A stretch of DNA of 50,335 nt from Bradyrhizobium genosp. SA-3. Its GTDB lineage: Bacteria; Pseudomonadota; Alphaproteobacteria; Rhizobiales; Xanthobacteraceae. The notes under the pieces are model-generated. The model was not told where the DNA came from and did no database searches. It worked only from the letters and a program-made list of their open reading frames with translations. This document shows positions 1-9,096 of this stretch, one piece after another. Made by a program: the position numbers and the translations under genes. Location of the stretch: NCBI RefSeq assembly GCF_004212635.1, contig NZ_PSRT01000060.1, positions 1 through 50,335 of the forward strand, written 5' to 3'. Numbering within the stretch: the first letter of the stretch is position 1; every line of letters begins with the position of its first letter.

Positions 1-252
1 AACCACCGGCAGGGCCTCGGTGAAGGCGGCCTCGGCCTCACTGGGGCTCACCGCGGCGATCCTGACGTCGGCGCCGAGCGCCTTGGCGCGGCGGGCGATC
101 AGCCCCTCGTCGCCGAGCAGGTAGAACGCGGGCAGGTTCAGCTCACGGCGCCTCAGCCAGGCTGCGATGGTGATGTCGGGGCCGATGCCGGCGGGCTCTC
201 CCAGGGTCAGGGCGAGGGGTTTTGCCGGGCACGCTGCGGAAGGCTCGGCCAT
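1..252 (-). CDS. pdxA: 4-hydroxythreonine-4-phosphate dehydrogenase, N-terminal part (cut by window edge)
   Basis: Only the first 84 codons lie in the window; the gene runs off the left edge. The translation begins MAEPSAACPAKPLALTLGEP and continues AGIGPDI, the N-terminal signature of PdxA, followed by a stretch typical of the family (FYLLGDEGLIARRAKALGA). PdxA oxidises 4-phosphohydroxy-L-threonine in the DXP-dependent pyridoxal phosphate pathway, in the cytoplasm. The ATG shares one base with the stop codon of surA (TGATG junction), so the two are probably co-translated as the last visible genes of the lptF-lptG-lptD-surA-pdxA operon. In many alphaproteobacteria ksgA follows, which would be outside the window. 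Metal- and substrate-binding residues cannot be checked because the C-terminal part is missing. Confidence 0.95.
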   Translation of the reverse strand, partial: MAEPSAACPAKPLALTLGEPAGIGPDITIAAWLRRRELNLPAFYLLGDEGLIARRAKALGADVRIAAVSPSEAEAAFTEALPVV

Positions 253-1193
253 CAGCGGTTGCGATATTCGATCATCGCCGCCTTGCGGAGCTCTTCGAGA
301 TAGGCCTTCTGGGTCTTCTCGTACTTCTCCTGATACATCTTCTCGCGGACCTCGCGTTTCTTCGGCGTGTCGATCATGGTCGGCTTGCGCGAGCACAGCA
401 CCACCATCTCGATGCCGGCCTTGGTCACTTCGGGCGCGGTCAGATGGCCGATCGGCGTGTCGTCGAGCACTTTGCGCAGCGCCTCGGGTAGTTCCGCGGT
501 GGTCTTGGTGATGCTGTCGCGGATGGTGGCGTTCGGCGTCGAGCGGAACAGCGAGTTGGCTTCCTCGCAGCTTCCGACGCGCGCGCGATAGCTGTCGGCT
601 TCCTTCTTGCGTGTTTCAACGAACGCCGGGGACGAGCCGCGCGGCACGATCAGCACGATCGGCTGCATCTTGTATTCGGTGCCCTCGACCTGGAGCTTCT
701 CGCCGCTCTGCGCCTGCACGGCCTGCGCGACGTCGCGCTCGCCGACGAGCAGCTTCTCCTTGTAGCGGCCGCGTACGAGGCTGGTCCAGACCATCTCGGA
801 CTTCATGCGGGCCTTCAGCGTCTCGGGGCGCACGCCCTTGGATTCGAGCGACTTGGTGAGCTGGTCCGGCGTGATGCGCATGCGCTGCGCCATGCCCTCA
901 TAGGATTGATTGATGTCGGAGACGCCGGGATCCACCCCGTACTTCTTGCCTTCCTTCATCTTCACCTTGTCGTCGATCAGCTCGTTGATGACCTGCTCGC
1001 GGCTTGGGGCCTTCTGCGTCGTCAGCTGGTCGAGCTTTGAGCGCTGCTCGATGTCGAAATCGGTGATCGGATCGCCGTTGACCATGACGACGATATTCTG
1101 CGCGCGCGCAGGCGCACCGACCAGGAACAGGGCGGCGAGGACGAGAAGGAGGCGGAAGATCGGCAACGGAATCGTCATGGTTATCGCTCGCAT
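252..1193 (-). CDS. surA: SurA-type periplasmic chaperone / peptidylprolyl isomerase
   Basis: The product is a 313-residue exported protein beginning MRAITMTIPLPIFRLLLVLA, with a hydrophobic signal segment ending near GAPARAQ. The mature N-terminus (NIVVMVNGDPITDFDIEQRS) is the standard opening of SurA N-terminal domains. A single degenerate parvulin-like region occupies roughly the last 130 residues (PIVLIVPRG... to EMVVLCSRKPTM), where E. coli SurA has two parvulin domains. By family knowledge it escorts outer-membrane proteins, including LptD, through the periplasm, which fits its place directly after lptD. The start is uncertain: an in-frame GTG at 1250 would overlap the lptD stop and an ATG at 1178 also keeps the signal peptide. 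I chose 1193 as the first ATG that leaves an intact signal peptide. Confidence 0.9.
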   Translation of the reverse strand: MRAITMTIPLPIFRLLLVLAALFLVGAPARAQNIVVMVNGDPITDFDIEQRSKLDQLTTQKAPSREQVINELIDDKVKMKEGKKYGVDPGVSDINQSYEGMAQRMRITPDQLTKSLESKGVRPETLKARMKSEMVWTSLVRGRYKEKLLVGERDVAQAVQAQSGEKLQVEGTEYKMQPIVLIVPRGSSPAFVETRKKEADSYRARVGSCEEANSLFRSTPNATIRDSITKTTAELPEALRKVLDDTPIGHLTAPEVTKAGIEMVVLCSRKPTMIDTPKKREVREKMYQEKYEKTQKAYLEELRKAAMIEYRNR

Positions 1194-1246
1194 GTCAGCT
1201 GCGTCGAGCCTGTGGTGGGGCAAGCGCGGCCGGCATTTCAAACCGC

Positions 1247-3733
1247 TCACTGGAGGCCCGAGGAGCCGCTGGTCGTCGACGAGGTCGCCAGCGTGCGCAG
1301 GCCGATCTGGAACATGAACGCGTGGCTCAGCACGGGCGGTGCACTGCCCGCGGAATAGCTATAGGAAGTTACATAGTTCGCCGCCAGCACGAAGCAATCG
1401 TCAACATAGCCGGCGCCGAGCACATACTGGTTGATCTTGTTGGCCTCCAGATCCCAGCGGGCCGAGCCCGACACCACCCAGTTGGAGGCGACCTTCAGCG
1501 AGCCTGTCGTCAGGATGCCCTCGCGGCGGGTCAGATAGCCGAGTTCCGGCTGCGCTGCGTAATTGCCGTACAGCACGCTGACCGACCAGCGATTGAAATT
1601 GGCGCGGCCTTCCGCCTCGAAACGCTGGACGTTCCAGGTCTGCTCGTCCATGCGGGAGCGGACGCTGAATGTATAGGTGCTGTTGGGCGAGTAGCTGGCG
1701 CTCGTGACGTAATCGGAACGCGGCTTGTCGAGGCCGGAATTGAGGCCGGTATTGATGGTGTCCTGGACCGCGAAGGAGTTCAGGCCGAACAGGTGGTAGG
1801 ACTGGCCGAACAGCACCTTCACGGCGCCGCCCTTGTCGAACTGCGTGGTGGACTGCACGCCGACATTGGCGCGGCCACCGCCCTCGACGCGATCGTAGCC
1901 GGAGAACTTGTCGACGCTGAATAGATTCGAAGCGTCGAACACCATGCTCTGGGCGTCCTCGTTCGGGAGCTTGCCGGCATAGGTCTCGTTCGGCCGGATG
2001 ATGATCTGCGCGATCGGCTCGACGGTGGTCGAGCCCCAGGGCTGAATGTTGATGAAGGGATAGCGGTATTCCAGGCCCACGGTCGGCATCAGGCGGAACG
2101 CCTGGGTATCGCCGACGGGCAGGAAGTTCGACACGCCCGGCTGGTTGGAGACCGAGGAATTGATCGCGTCGGCGCGCAGGCTGGCGAACGGCGTCCAGAT
2201 CTGGCCGAACGGATCGGTGAAGGACTTGCGCCACTGCGCTTCCGCGGTCAGGCGGGTGTAGGTGCCGGGGAAGCCGCGCAGCAGGCACTGCGAAGGCAGA
2301 CGGGCCAGCGGATCGGCCGACGCCGTCGTGCACAGGCTGCCGGTGTTGGCGGTCGTCGTGATCGGATCGAACACCGCCCCGTCACGCGACAGGTTCACGA
2401 AATTGGTCTTGTAGCTGAACTCGCCGCCGAAGACGGGATAGTTGAGCACGTTCGCGTAGTCGATCACCGGATAGACGATCGGCACCTGGCTCTGGTTGCC
2501 CGAATAGCTCAGCCAGTACATCGTGCGCGCATCGAAGAAGCTGCGATTGCCGACACCGGTCAGATAGAGCTGCGACAGCGCTTCTGTCGGCAGCAGCAGG
2601 AACGAGCCGAGCGGATCGCGGTACTGATAGAGCCGATAGTCCGAGAAGAAGTAGTAGTCGGACATCAGGACGCCGTCCCAACCCCAGACCCATTTGTCGT
2701 TTAGCGCGAACTGACCCTTGGTGTCGACGGCGCCGCGGAACTGGCGGTCACCGGGCTGCCCGGCGAACGCTCCGGGATCGAGTTGGTCGATGCCGTAAGC
2801 GCGGATCTGGTAGGCGCCATCGATCAGGCGCTGCCGGAATTCGCCCTGCAGCATCACGCCTTGCCGCGTCATGAAGCGGGGCGTGATGGTTGCGTCCATG
2901 TCGGGCGCGATCGCCCAATAATAGGGAATTTCGGCGCCAAAGCCGGTGTTCGTCGTGCCCGGGAAATAGCCCGGCATCAGGAAGCCGGACTTGCGCTTCA
3001 CGGTCGGGTCTGGCGTCGAGAAATAGGGCATGTAGGCGAGCGGTACGCCGAAGAATTCGAGCTGTGCCGTTTCGAAATACAGCATCTTCTCCTGCTGGTC
3101 GTGGATGATGCGCGCACCCTTGACCTGCCACAGCGGCGGCTTCTTCGGATCGTCCTTGCACGGCGCGCAGGCGGTGTAGACGCCGTTCTCGAACACCGTG
3201 TAATTGCCGCTGGAGCGGTCGGCGCGGCTCGCGGCCATGCGGGTCTGGTCGGCGGTGTCCACGCGCAGCGAATCGACGAAACCGTCGCGGTAATCGTCGG
3301 AGAGATCCATGATCTCGGCATAGGTGATCTTGCCGTCGGCATCCGTCATGCGGATGTTGCCTTCGGCATGAAGCCGCTTGGTCTTCTGGTCGTAGATGAC
3401 CCTGTCGGCCTCGACGCTGGTGCCGTTGTAGAACAGCTGGACGTTACCGACCGCGGAGACGCGCGAGTTGTTGTAGTCGTAGTCGACCTCGGTCGCCTGC
3501 ACCAGCATCTGGTTGTCGTTGGGAGCCCTCTGCGGCTTCGGACGCGGCGGCAGCGGATTATAGGTGTACTGGGCGGAGGCGGGCACCACTGCGGCAACGT
3601 CGATCAGCCCGCCGAGCGAGGCGGCAGCGGCGACAGCGAGCAGAAGCCTGCGGACGGACCAGCCGCGCCCGTTCGCGCGCACCAATGTGCGTCGCGTCGA
3701 ACGAGACACGAGCCCTCGGTGGACGGCAGTCAC
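1247..3733 (-). CDS. lptD: LPS-assembly protein LptD (outer-membrane translocon)
   Basis: LptD is the outer-membrane barrel that inserts lipopolysaccharide together with LptE. The 828-residue product has an N-terminal signal segment (RRLLLAVAAAASLGG, cleavage after VVPASAQ), a periplasmic OstA/LptA-like domain at about residues 60-190 (VQATEVDYDYNNSRVSAVGN), and a long C-terminal barrel. Paired cysteines suited to disulfides are visible: CAPC in the N-terminal part, two between residues ~460 and 490, and one in GYVDDCF near the C-terminus. The start is GTG at 3733, not the upstream ATG at 3799: a perfect AGGAGG lies 7 bases before the GTG, and the GTG shares a base with the TAG stop of lptG (TAGTG), as expected for translational coupling. 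Gene order lptF-lptG-lptD-surA groups LPS export with its chaperone. Confidence 0.97.
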   Translation of the reverse strand: MTAVHRGLVSRSTRRTLVRANGRGWSVRRLLLAVAAAASLGGLIDVAAVVPASAQYTYNPLPPRPKPQRAPNDNQMLVQATEVDYDYNNSRVSAVGNVQLFYNGTSVEADRVIYDQKTKRLHAEGNIRMTDADGKITYAEIMDLSDDYRDGFVDSLRVDTADQTRMAASRADRSSGNYTVFENGVYTACAPCKDDPKKPPLWQVKGARIIHDQQEKMLYFETAQLEFFGVPLAYMPYFSTPDPTVKRKSGFLMPGYFPGTTNTGFGAEIPYYWAIAPDMDATITPRFMTRQGVMLQGEFRQRLIDGAYQIRAYGIDQLDPGAFAGQPGDRQFRGAVDTKGQFALNDKWVWGWDGVLMSDYYFFSDYRLYQYRDPLGSFLLLPTEALSQLYLTGVGNRSFFDARTMYWLSYSGNQSQVPIVYPVIDYANVLNYPVFGGEFSYKTNFVNLSRDGAVFDPITTTANTGSLCTTASADPLARLPSQCLLRGFPGTYTRLTAEAQWRKSFTDPFGQIWTPFASLRADAINSSVSNQPGVSNFLPVGDTQAFRLMPTVGLEYRYPFINIQPWGSTTVEPIAQIIIRPNETYAGKLPNEDAQSMVFDASNLFSVDKFSGYDRVEGGGRANVGVQSTTQFDKGGAVKVLFGQSYHLFGLNSFAVQDTINTGLNSGLDKPRSDYVTSASYSPNSTYTFSVRSRMDEQTWNVQRFEAEGRANFNRWSVSVLYGNYAAQPELGYLTRREGILTTGSLKVASNWVVSGSARWDLEANKINQYVLGAGYVDDCFVLAANYVTSYSYSAGSAPPVLSHAFMFQIGLRTLATSSTTSGSSGLQ

Positions 3734-4830
3734 TATCCGTCCTCCTGATAGAGCAAGGCCAAAAAGCCGGTGAGGCCGCCCACCACAACGGGCAACCACG
3801 CCGCAGCGATCGGATGCATCAACTCAGCCTTGCTCAAGTCCTCAGTTACTTTCGACAGGACGTAGAGCAGAAAGCCCGCGCCCACGCCACTCAAAACCAT
3901 CTTCTGCACGCCGCCCATCCGGAAGAAGCGCAACGACACGGAGGCCGCCAGCATCACCATGGCCGCCAGCAAAAACGGCTGTGCCAGAAGCTTCTGATAC
4001 TGGAGTCGGTATCCTGCTGTCGCGAAGCCCGAGCTTTCGGACGAGCGGATGTAGCTTGGTAGTTGCCAAAAGGACACAGTCTCGGGTGTGGAAAAGCTGT
4101 TGCGGACCTGCGCCTCGGTCAGCGTCGTCGGAATCTCGAGGCGGGCCTGATCGACCGGCGGGGAGTCCAGCGAGAAGCGGCGGACGCCCTTGAACAGCCA
4201 ATGGCCGGCCTCCAGCGTCGCCTCGCGCGCCTCGATGCGTTCCTTGAAGTGCTGCTCCGTGTCAAACCGGAACAGCGTCAGCCCCGTGAGCCGGATGCCC
4301 TGCTGCTCGCTGCGCGCGGCATTGATGATGGTCTGGCCGTCGTTGGTCACCTGATTGAGCCAGAAGCCGGAGGCATCCTGGATGCCGCCGCCGGGCGCCG
4401 AGCCGAACAGCTCCGCCTCCATGCGCTTGGAGAGTTCGCGCAAGTTGGCCGACATCGGATTGTAGGCGACGGTGGCGATCACCCCGATCAGCAGCGCACT
4501 GCCGAGTGCCGGCGAGATGAACTGCCAGGCGGAGATGCCGGCGGCGCGCGCGACCACGAGCTCGAGCCGGCGGGAGAGCGCGAGATAGCAGGTCATGGCG
4601 CCGATCAGCATGCAGAACGGCGTCAGCTTCTCCAGCAGTTGCGGCACCCGGAATAGCGAGGTCTCGGCCACCATGATCGCCGAGGCGGATGCGAGGCCAG
4701 AGGTCTTGCGCACCATCTCGATATAGTCGACCAGCACCAGCAACAGGAAGATGCTGGCGAACACGCCGAGCGCGGCGACCACGAAGCGGCCGGCGAAATA
4801 GCGCCCGAGTGTGTTGGTGAGCATGCTCAT
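3733..4830 (-). CDS. lptG: LPS export ABC transporter permease LptG
   Basis: This is a 365-residue YjgP/YjgQ-family inner-membrane permease. With LptF and the LptB ATPase it extracts LPS from the inner membrane. Three membrane segments lie in the first ~110 residues (starting MSMLTNTLGRYFAGRFVVAA), followed by a periplasmic beta-jellyroll region (about 120-270) and three C-terminal segments, the last ending in the proline-containing WLPVVVGGLTGFLALLY. The ATG overlaps the lptF stop as ATGA, showing tight coupling. A longer open frame extends upstream to 5604, but it is antisense-like arginine/proline-rich sequence over lptF and is not coding. lptB is not in the window. Confidence 0.97.
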   Translation of the reverse strand: MSMLTNTLGRYFAGRFVVAALGVFASIFLLLVLVDYIEMVRKTSGLASASAIMVAETSLFRVPQLLEKLTPFCMLIGAMTCYLALSRRLELVVARAAGISAWQFISPALGSALLIGVIATVAYNPMSANLRELSKRMEAELFGSAPGGGIQDASGFWLNQVTNDGQTIINAARSEQQGIRLTGLTLFRFDTEQHFKERIEAREATLEAGHWLFKGVRRFSLDSPPVDQARLEIPTTLTEAQVRNSFSTPETVSFWQLPSYIRSSESSGFATAGYRLQYQKLLAQPFLLAAMVMLAASVSLRFFRMGGVQKMVLSGVGAGFLLYVLSKVTEDLSKAELMHPIAAAWLPVVVGGLTGFLALLYQEDG

Positions 4831-5996
4831 GCGGTGGCCGGCCGTCCGAACAGCCGCGCGATCCGCGCGTTCGATCTGTTGATGGCCTCCATCAGGCCGG
4901 GGGGCGGCTCGACCACGACGCCGCCGATGATCATCCAGAGCCCGACGCCGATGGCGCCCGCGACCATCGCGTATTGCACCAGCACCGCGCCCGGCGATTT
5001 CACCGCCATGACCGAACAGGCGAAGCCGGCCATGCGCAGGCCGAACACCGCGAGGATCGAGGAGCCGATCGAGAAATTGCGGCTCTGGCGGGTGGTGCGG
5101 GGCGCGCCCAGGAACGCAAAGGTCAGCACGGCAAAGGCGAACGGATAGACCGGCGCCAAGATGCTGTCGTGCAGGGCCGAGCGGAACTGGCCGGGGATCT
5201 GCTTGTAGACGGGATCGTCCTCGGACGGCGAGAGCAGCTCCCACAGATAGCGTTCGCGGATGCCGAGGGTGACGTCGCGGCCCTGGCCCGAGAATTTCGA
5301 CATGTCGAAGCCATAGCGGCCGAACGCCACCAGCGCCGGATCGCGCTTGCCGGCCTCGAAGCGCTGGAGATTGCCCGTCTCCAGCACGAGGAACGATCCG
5401 GTGTCGTTCTTCACGACCTCGCCGTGCTCGGCGACGATCGAGACGCGCTCGTTCGGATCGCGGCGGTCGTCGATGAAGATGCCGGCGAGGATGCCGCCGG
5501 GCTGGCGCTCGCGGATCCGGATCGTCAGGTTCTTGTCGAGCTGGGCGAAGCGGCCGGGCTGCAGGATGTTGGTGAGCACGTCGGCGGTGATCTCGGCGTC
5601 CCACTGCTTGATCCGCCGCATGCCGTCGGGGGCGAGATAGGCCGCGATGAAGGCGACCAGCAGCGCCACCACGCAGGTCGCATAGAAGAACGGATAGAAC
5701 AGACGGAATGGCGAGAAGCCCGCCGCATTCATCACGATGATCTCGGAATCGGTCGCCAGCTTGTTCAGCGTGTGCGAGATCGCGATCATCAGCGCGATCG
5801 GCGAGATGATCAGGACCAGGGCCGGGATGACGAGGCTGGTGATGCCGAGGAAGGTGAGGATGGTCTGACCCTGGCTCGTCATCAGGTCGATGCCGCGCAA
5901 CGCCTGCGTAATCCAGATCACGCCGGTGAGGCTGACCAGGACCAGCGCAAACGACGCCAGCGTCGTGCGGAAGATATACCTATCGATCGACCCCAT
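4827..5996 (-). CDS. lptF: LPS export ABC transporter permease LptF
   Basis: This is a 389-residue YjgP/YjgQ-family permease, the LptG partner. The N-terminus MGSIDRYIFRTTLASFALVL leads into the first membrane segment. The motif-like stretch LATDSEIIVMNAAGFSPFRL after segment 3 is characteristic of LptF/LptG coupling helices. A periplasmic domain (about 125-270) and three C-terminal membrane segments follow. It is the first gene of the minus-strand LPS-export operon and is divergent from pepA across 337 bases; this divergence of pepA and lptF is common in proteobacteria. The C-terminal tail extends past the last membrane helix with a short cytoplasmic stretch (NRSNARIARLFGRPATA). Confidence 0.97.
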   Translation of the reverse strand: MGSIDRYIFRTTLASFALVLVSLTGVIWITQALRGIDLMTSQGQTILTFLGITSLVIPALVLIISPIALMIAISHTLNKLATDSEIIVMNAAGFSPFRLFYPFFYATCVVALLVAFIAAYLAPDGMRRIKQWDAEITADVLTNILQPGRFAQLDKNLTIRIRERQPGGILAGIFIDDRRDPNERVSIVAEHGEVVKNDTGSFLVLETGNLQRFEAGKRDPALVAFGRYGFDMSKFSGQGRDVTLGIRERYLWELLSPSEDDPVYKQIPGQFRSALHDSILAPVYPFAFAVLTFAFLGAPRTTRQSRNFSIGSSILAVFGLRMAGFACSVMAVKSPGAVLVQYAMVAGAIGVGLWMIIGGVVVEPPPGLMEAINRSNARIARLFGRPATA

Positions 5997-6333
5997 GCGC
6001 TACTGCACGAATCCCACCAAGACCCCAATGCCGGCGGGAATCTGGCTGCCCGCCCCAATCCCGCAACGGGATCCCCAAGGGACGGCCAGCCATCGGTTCC
6101 GCCAGCTTACTCTCTCTACCATCCCTTTGATCCGTCAACAAAATGGCTGCCCCATGGCACCCTCAATATATGGTTAATATTTCGCTCGTTGTGGCCTGGC
6201 GGCCACGGGGGTGCTTGGCATCTGGCGGGCCGCTGGCCCATAGTACGGAAACCTCAGTGAATCGCAGTTCAGCTCCGGCCCGCGGCCGGGATCGCCGGAC
6301 AGCGAAAAGTCCCATGTTTTGGAGAAGTTACCC
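5997..6333. other. Divergent intergenic region lptF / pepA (337 bp)
   Basis: I see no coding region here. The centre is relatively AT-rich (around 6160-6190) and should hold the start sites of both transcripts. A weak candidate pepA promoter lies at 6215-6244. On the minus strand a TTGACG hexamer around 6133-6138 could serve lptF, but I find no convincing -10 partner. A strong Shine-Dalgarno (GGAGAAG, 6321-6327) precedes pepA. Confidence 0.6.
6215..6244 (+). promoter_or_regulatory. Possible sigma-70-type promoter for pepA
   Basis: A TTGGCA hexamer (6215-6220, five of six matches to TTGACA) is followed after 18 bases by CATAGT (6239-6244, four of six matches to TATAAT). It is about 90 bases before the pepA start and on the correct strand. 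The evidence is sequence resemblance only. Confidence 0.3.
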
Positions 6334-7833
6334 ATGTCCGATGCCATCAAGGTCGGCTTTGTCCCGTTGTCTGCCGCGCCCCGTGGCATCCTGGTCGTGT
6401 TCTGCGACGACGGTCTGAAGCTCGGCCCGGCGACGGCCAAGGCGCTCGGCGGCGCCGCTGACCTGGTGAAGCGGGCGGCCTCCGCCGCCGCCTTCAAGGG
6501 CAAAAGCGGGGCCGCACTGGACATCCTGGCGCCGGAGGGGGTGAAGGCCACCCGCCTGATCGTGATCGGCGCCGGCAAGGCGGCCAGCCTGAAGGCGAAT
6601 GATTTCCTCAAATTCGGCGGCGTGGCAGCGAGCAAGCTTCCGGCCGGGACCGCCGCCATGACCATGATGGCGGAACTGCCCGATGGCGCCATGACGAGCG
6701 AGCAGGCGGTCGCGGTCGCCGCGGGCCTGCGGCTGCGCGCCTACAAGTTCGACCGCTACAAGACCAAGAAGAAGGACGGCGAGGAGGGCGGCTCACGTGC
6801 CGATGTCTCGCTTGCGGTCGGCGATGTCACCGCTGCGAAAAAGGCGTTCGCCGCGGCCGGCCACGTCGTCGACGGCGTTGTCATCGCGCGCGATCTCGTC
6901 AACGAGCCGCCGAACGTGCTTTTCCCCGAGGAATTCGCGCGCCGCGCCGGCCAACTCCGCAAGCTCGGCGTCAAGGTCGAGGTGCTCGATGTCAAGGCGA
7001 TGCAGAAGCTCGGCATGGGCGCGCTGCTCGGCGTCGGCCAGGGCTCGATGCGGCCGAGCCGTACCGTGATCATGCGCTGGGATGGGGCCAAGAAGGGCGA
7101 GGCGCCCGTCGCCTTCGTCGGCAAGGGCGTCTGCTTCGACACCGGCGGCATTTCGATCAAGCCGGCCGGCAGCATGGAGGACATGAAGGGCGACATGGGG
7201 GGAGCTGCCTGCGTCGTCGGCCTGATGCATGCGCTGGCCGCGCGTAAAGCCAAAGTCAACGTGGTCGGCGCCATCGGCCTCGTCGAGAACATGCCCGACG
7301 GCAATGCGCAGCGGCCGGGCGACATCGTCACCTCGATGTCGGGCCAGACCATCGAGATCATCAACACCGACGCCGAAGGCCGCCTCGTGCTCGCCGACGT
7401 GCTCTGGTACGTGGCGAAGAAGGTGAAGCCGAAATTCATGGTGGATCTGGCGACGCTGACCGGCGCCATCATGGTCGCGCTCGGCACCGAGCATGCCGGC
7501 ATGTTCTCCAACAATGACGAGCTCGCCGACCGGCTCATCGCGGCCGGCATCGAGAGCGGGGAAAAGGTCTGGCGCATGCCGCTCGGCCCCGAATACGACA
7601 AGCTGATCGATTCCCAGTTCGCCGACATGAAGAACACAGGCGGCCGTCACGGCGGCTCGATCACCGCGGCGCAGTTCCTCCAGCGCTTCGTCGACGGCAC
7701 GCCTTGGGCGCATCTCGACATCGCCGGCACCGCCATGGGTGCGCCGAAGACCGACATCAACCAGAGCTGGGGAAGCGGCTATGGCGTCCGTCTCCTGGAC
7801 CGTCTGGTGGCAGATCATTACGAGCTCAAATGA
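6334..7833 (+). CDS. pepA: Leucyl aminopeptidase PepA (M17 family)
   Basis: This is a 499-residue cytosolic M17 metallo-aminopeptidase that releases N-terminal residues from peptides using two divalent metal ions. The family signature NTDAEGRLVLADVLWY is intact, as are the metal/active-site stretches VGKGVCFDTGGISIKP and MKGDMGGAACVVG. The N-terminal macro-like domain occupies about residues 1-170 and the catalytic domain the rest. The start at 6334 is set by GGAGAAG 6 bases upstream; an in-frame ATG at 6319 would begin before this site. The stop overlaps the start of holC (ATGA), an arrangement seen in many proteobacteria (pepA-holC). Confidence 0.97.
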   Translation: MSDAIKVGFVPLSAAPRGILVVFCDDGLKLGPATAKALGGAADLVKRAASAAAFKGKSGAALDILAPEGVKATRLIVIGAGKAASLKANDFLKFGGVAASKLPAGTAAMTMMAELPDGAMTSEQAVAVAAGLRLRAYKFDRYKTKKKDGEEGGSRADVSLAVGDVTAAKKAFAAAGHVVDGVVIARDLVNEPPNVLFPEEFARRAGQLRKLGVKVEVLDVKAMQKLGMGALLGVGQGSMRPSRTVIMRWDGAKKGEAPVAFVGKGVCFDTGGISIKPAGSMEDMKGDMGGAACVVGLMHALAARKAKVNVVGAIGLVENMPDGNAQRPGDIVTSMSGQTIEIINTDAEGRLVLADVLWYVAKKVKPKFMVDLATLTGAIMVALGTEHAGMFSNNDELADRLIAAGIESGEKVWRMPLGPEYDKLIDSQFADMKNTGGRHGGSITAAQFLQRFVDGTPWAHLDIAGTAMGAPKTDINQSWGSGYGVRLLDRLVADHYELK

Positions 7834-8282
7834 CCGAAGTGCTGTTCTACCATCTGCAAAACATGACGGTGGAGAACGTGTTGCCGCCGCTGCTCGAGAA
7901 ATCGCTCGAGCGCGGCTGGCGCGTCGTGGTGCAGTCGACGTCGGAGGAGCGCGCCGATGCGCTGGACGCGCATTTGTGGACCTATCGCGACGATTCGTTC
8001 CTGCCGCACGCGACATGGCGCGTGAACGATGCCGCCGAGCAGCCGATCGTGCTGGCGATCGAGACGGACAATCCGAACGGTGCCAATGTCCGCTTCCTGG
8101 TCGACAACGCCGCGCTGCCGCAGGACGCGGAGGGCTATGAACGCATGGTGCTATTGTTCAACGGCGATGATCCGGACGCGCTTGCGCTCGCGCGCAGCGC
8201 CTGGACGGATTGCAAGGCGCGGGGATTTGATGTCACCTATTGGCAGGCCGACGAGCGGGGCCGGTGGCAGAAGCGGAATTAG
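7830..8282 (+). CDS. holC: DNA polymerase III chi subunit
   Basis: The 150-residue product begins MTEVLFYHLQNMTVENVLPP and carries the usual HolC features: an N-terminal FYHL motif, a central LWTYRDDSFLPHA segment, a PIVLAIETDNPNGANVRFLVDN core and a C-terminal YWQADERGRWQKR tail. Chi links the clamp-loader to single-stranded DNA-binding protein at the replication fork. The start codon overlaps the pepA stop (ATGA), so the two are co-translated. The length is normal for the alphaproteobacterial family (about 145-155 residues). Confidence 0.95.
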   Translation: MTEVLFYHLQNMTVENVLPPLLEKSLERGWRVVVQSTSEERADALDAHLWTYRDDSFLPHATWRVNDAAEQPIVLAIETDNPNGANVRFLVDNAALPQDAEGYERMVLLFNGDDPDALALARSAWTDCKARGFDVTYWQADERGRWQKRN

Positions 8283-8407
8283 CGCCGTTCGCAATTAATG
8301 ATAATTTGCACTTTTCGAACGATGCTGGCTTCGGCCACCTTCGTGCCGCAAAGGGATGTTGGGACAATCGTTTAGGGCTGGTCCTTCACGCGGGGAATGA
8401 GTTTATC

Positions 8408-8938
8408 GTGCGACATCAAAAGCTTCCCGGCTCGCTCATGATTGCGTTGGCTGCCGTAGCACCGCTGGTCGCGGGCTGCTCGGGCGCGAGCGATCTGCTG
8501 TCGAAGGACGCAGAATGGTTCCAGAAGCCCGGCCGGCTCTTCATCAAGAACATCTCGATCGAGTCGCCGCCACTCACGCCTGACAAACCGGTGGGAGCCG
8601 AGGATCTCGTCAGCGCCGACGGCGCCTGTCCCGGCATGGCGCCGCCGCCCGGGCCGGCCGATGCCAATGCATCGACCACGGCACCGGCGCCGATGGGCGG
8701 CACAGTCGCGCTCGGCCACACCGAATGCGACGTGGTGCGCGGCATCGGCGCGCCTTCGTCCGTCAACCTCTCCAACGACGCCATCGGCCGCCGCGTCGCC
8801 GTGGTGACCTGGACGACCGGTCCGCGAGCGGGGATCTATACGTTCACGGCCGGACGCTTATCCTCGATCGAGGGCAACCCCGAGCCGCAGCCGGTGCCGA
8901 AGGCGACCAAGCCGAAGCCGAAGAAGAAGCAGGCGTAA
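8408..8938 (+). CDS. Small lipoprotein of unknown role (possible BamE/SmpA-like fold)
   Basis: The predicted product has 176 residues. From a GTG start (8408) it has a positively charged start, a hydrophobic segment and the lipobox LVAGC (Cys 24), so it should be lipidated. The C-terminal half (about residues 100-160: ECDVVRGIGAPSSVNLS, then a strand pattern ending GIYTFTAGRLSSIEG) resembles the small domain of BamE/SmpA/OmlA-like lipoproteins, but I cannot confirm this. The tail is a Lys/Pro-rich stretch (PKPKKKQA). An in-frame ATG at 8438 is an alternative start but would leave almost no charged N-terminus. It follows holC by 125 bases and probably has its own promoter. Confidence 0.8.
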   Translation: MRHQKLPGSLMIALAAVAPLVAGCSGASDLLSKDAEWFQKPGRLFIKNISIESPPLTPDKPVGAEDLVSADGACPGMAPPPGPADANASTTAPAPMGGTVALGHTECDVVRGIGAPSSVNLSNDAIGRRVAVVTWTTGPRAGIYTFTAGRLSSIEGNPEPQPVPKATKPKPKKKQA

Positions 8939-8966
8939 CCAAATCGTTGGCCGTTGCGGTGACGTG

Positions 8967-9012
8967 CCCCGGACGCCGCGCAGCACCATAGTGATGCGCT
9001 GCTGAGCCGGGG
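8967..9012. repeat. Palindromic intergenic repeat (CCCCGG...CCGGGG type)
   Basis: An imperfect hairpin has outer arms CCCCGG (8967-8972) and CCGGGG (9007-9012) and inner arms GCAGC (8980-8984) and GCTGC (8998-9002). It lies between the lipoprotein gene and the convergent LysR gene, and similar GC-rich text continues to about 9090. I recognise this type as dispersed in Bradyrhizobium genomes; no second copy is in this window. It has no U-tract, so I do not call it a terminator. Confidence 0.5.
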
Positions 9013-9096
9013 CCCAGACTCGTGGCACGCTGGGTCTCGGCTCTGCGCAGCAGTGCAAAGAGTGCAGCCGCGCGTCCGAGACACGAGAGTGCATTG

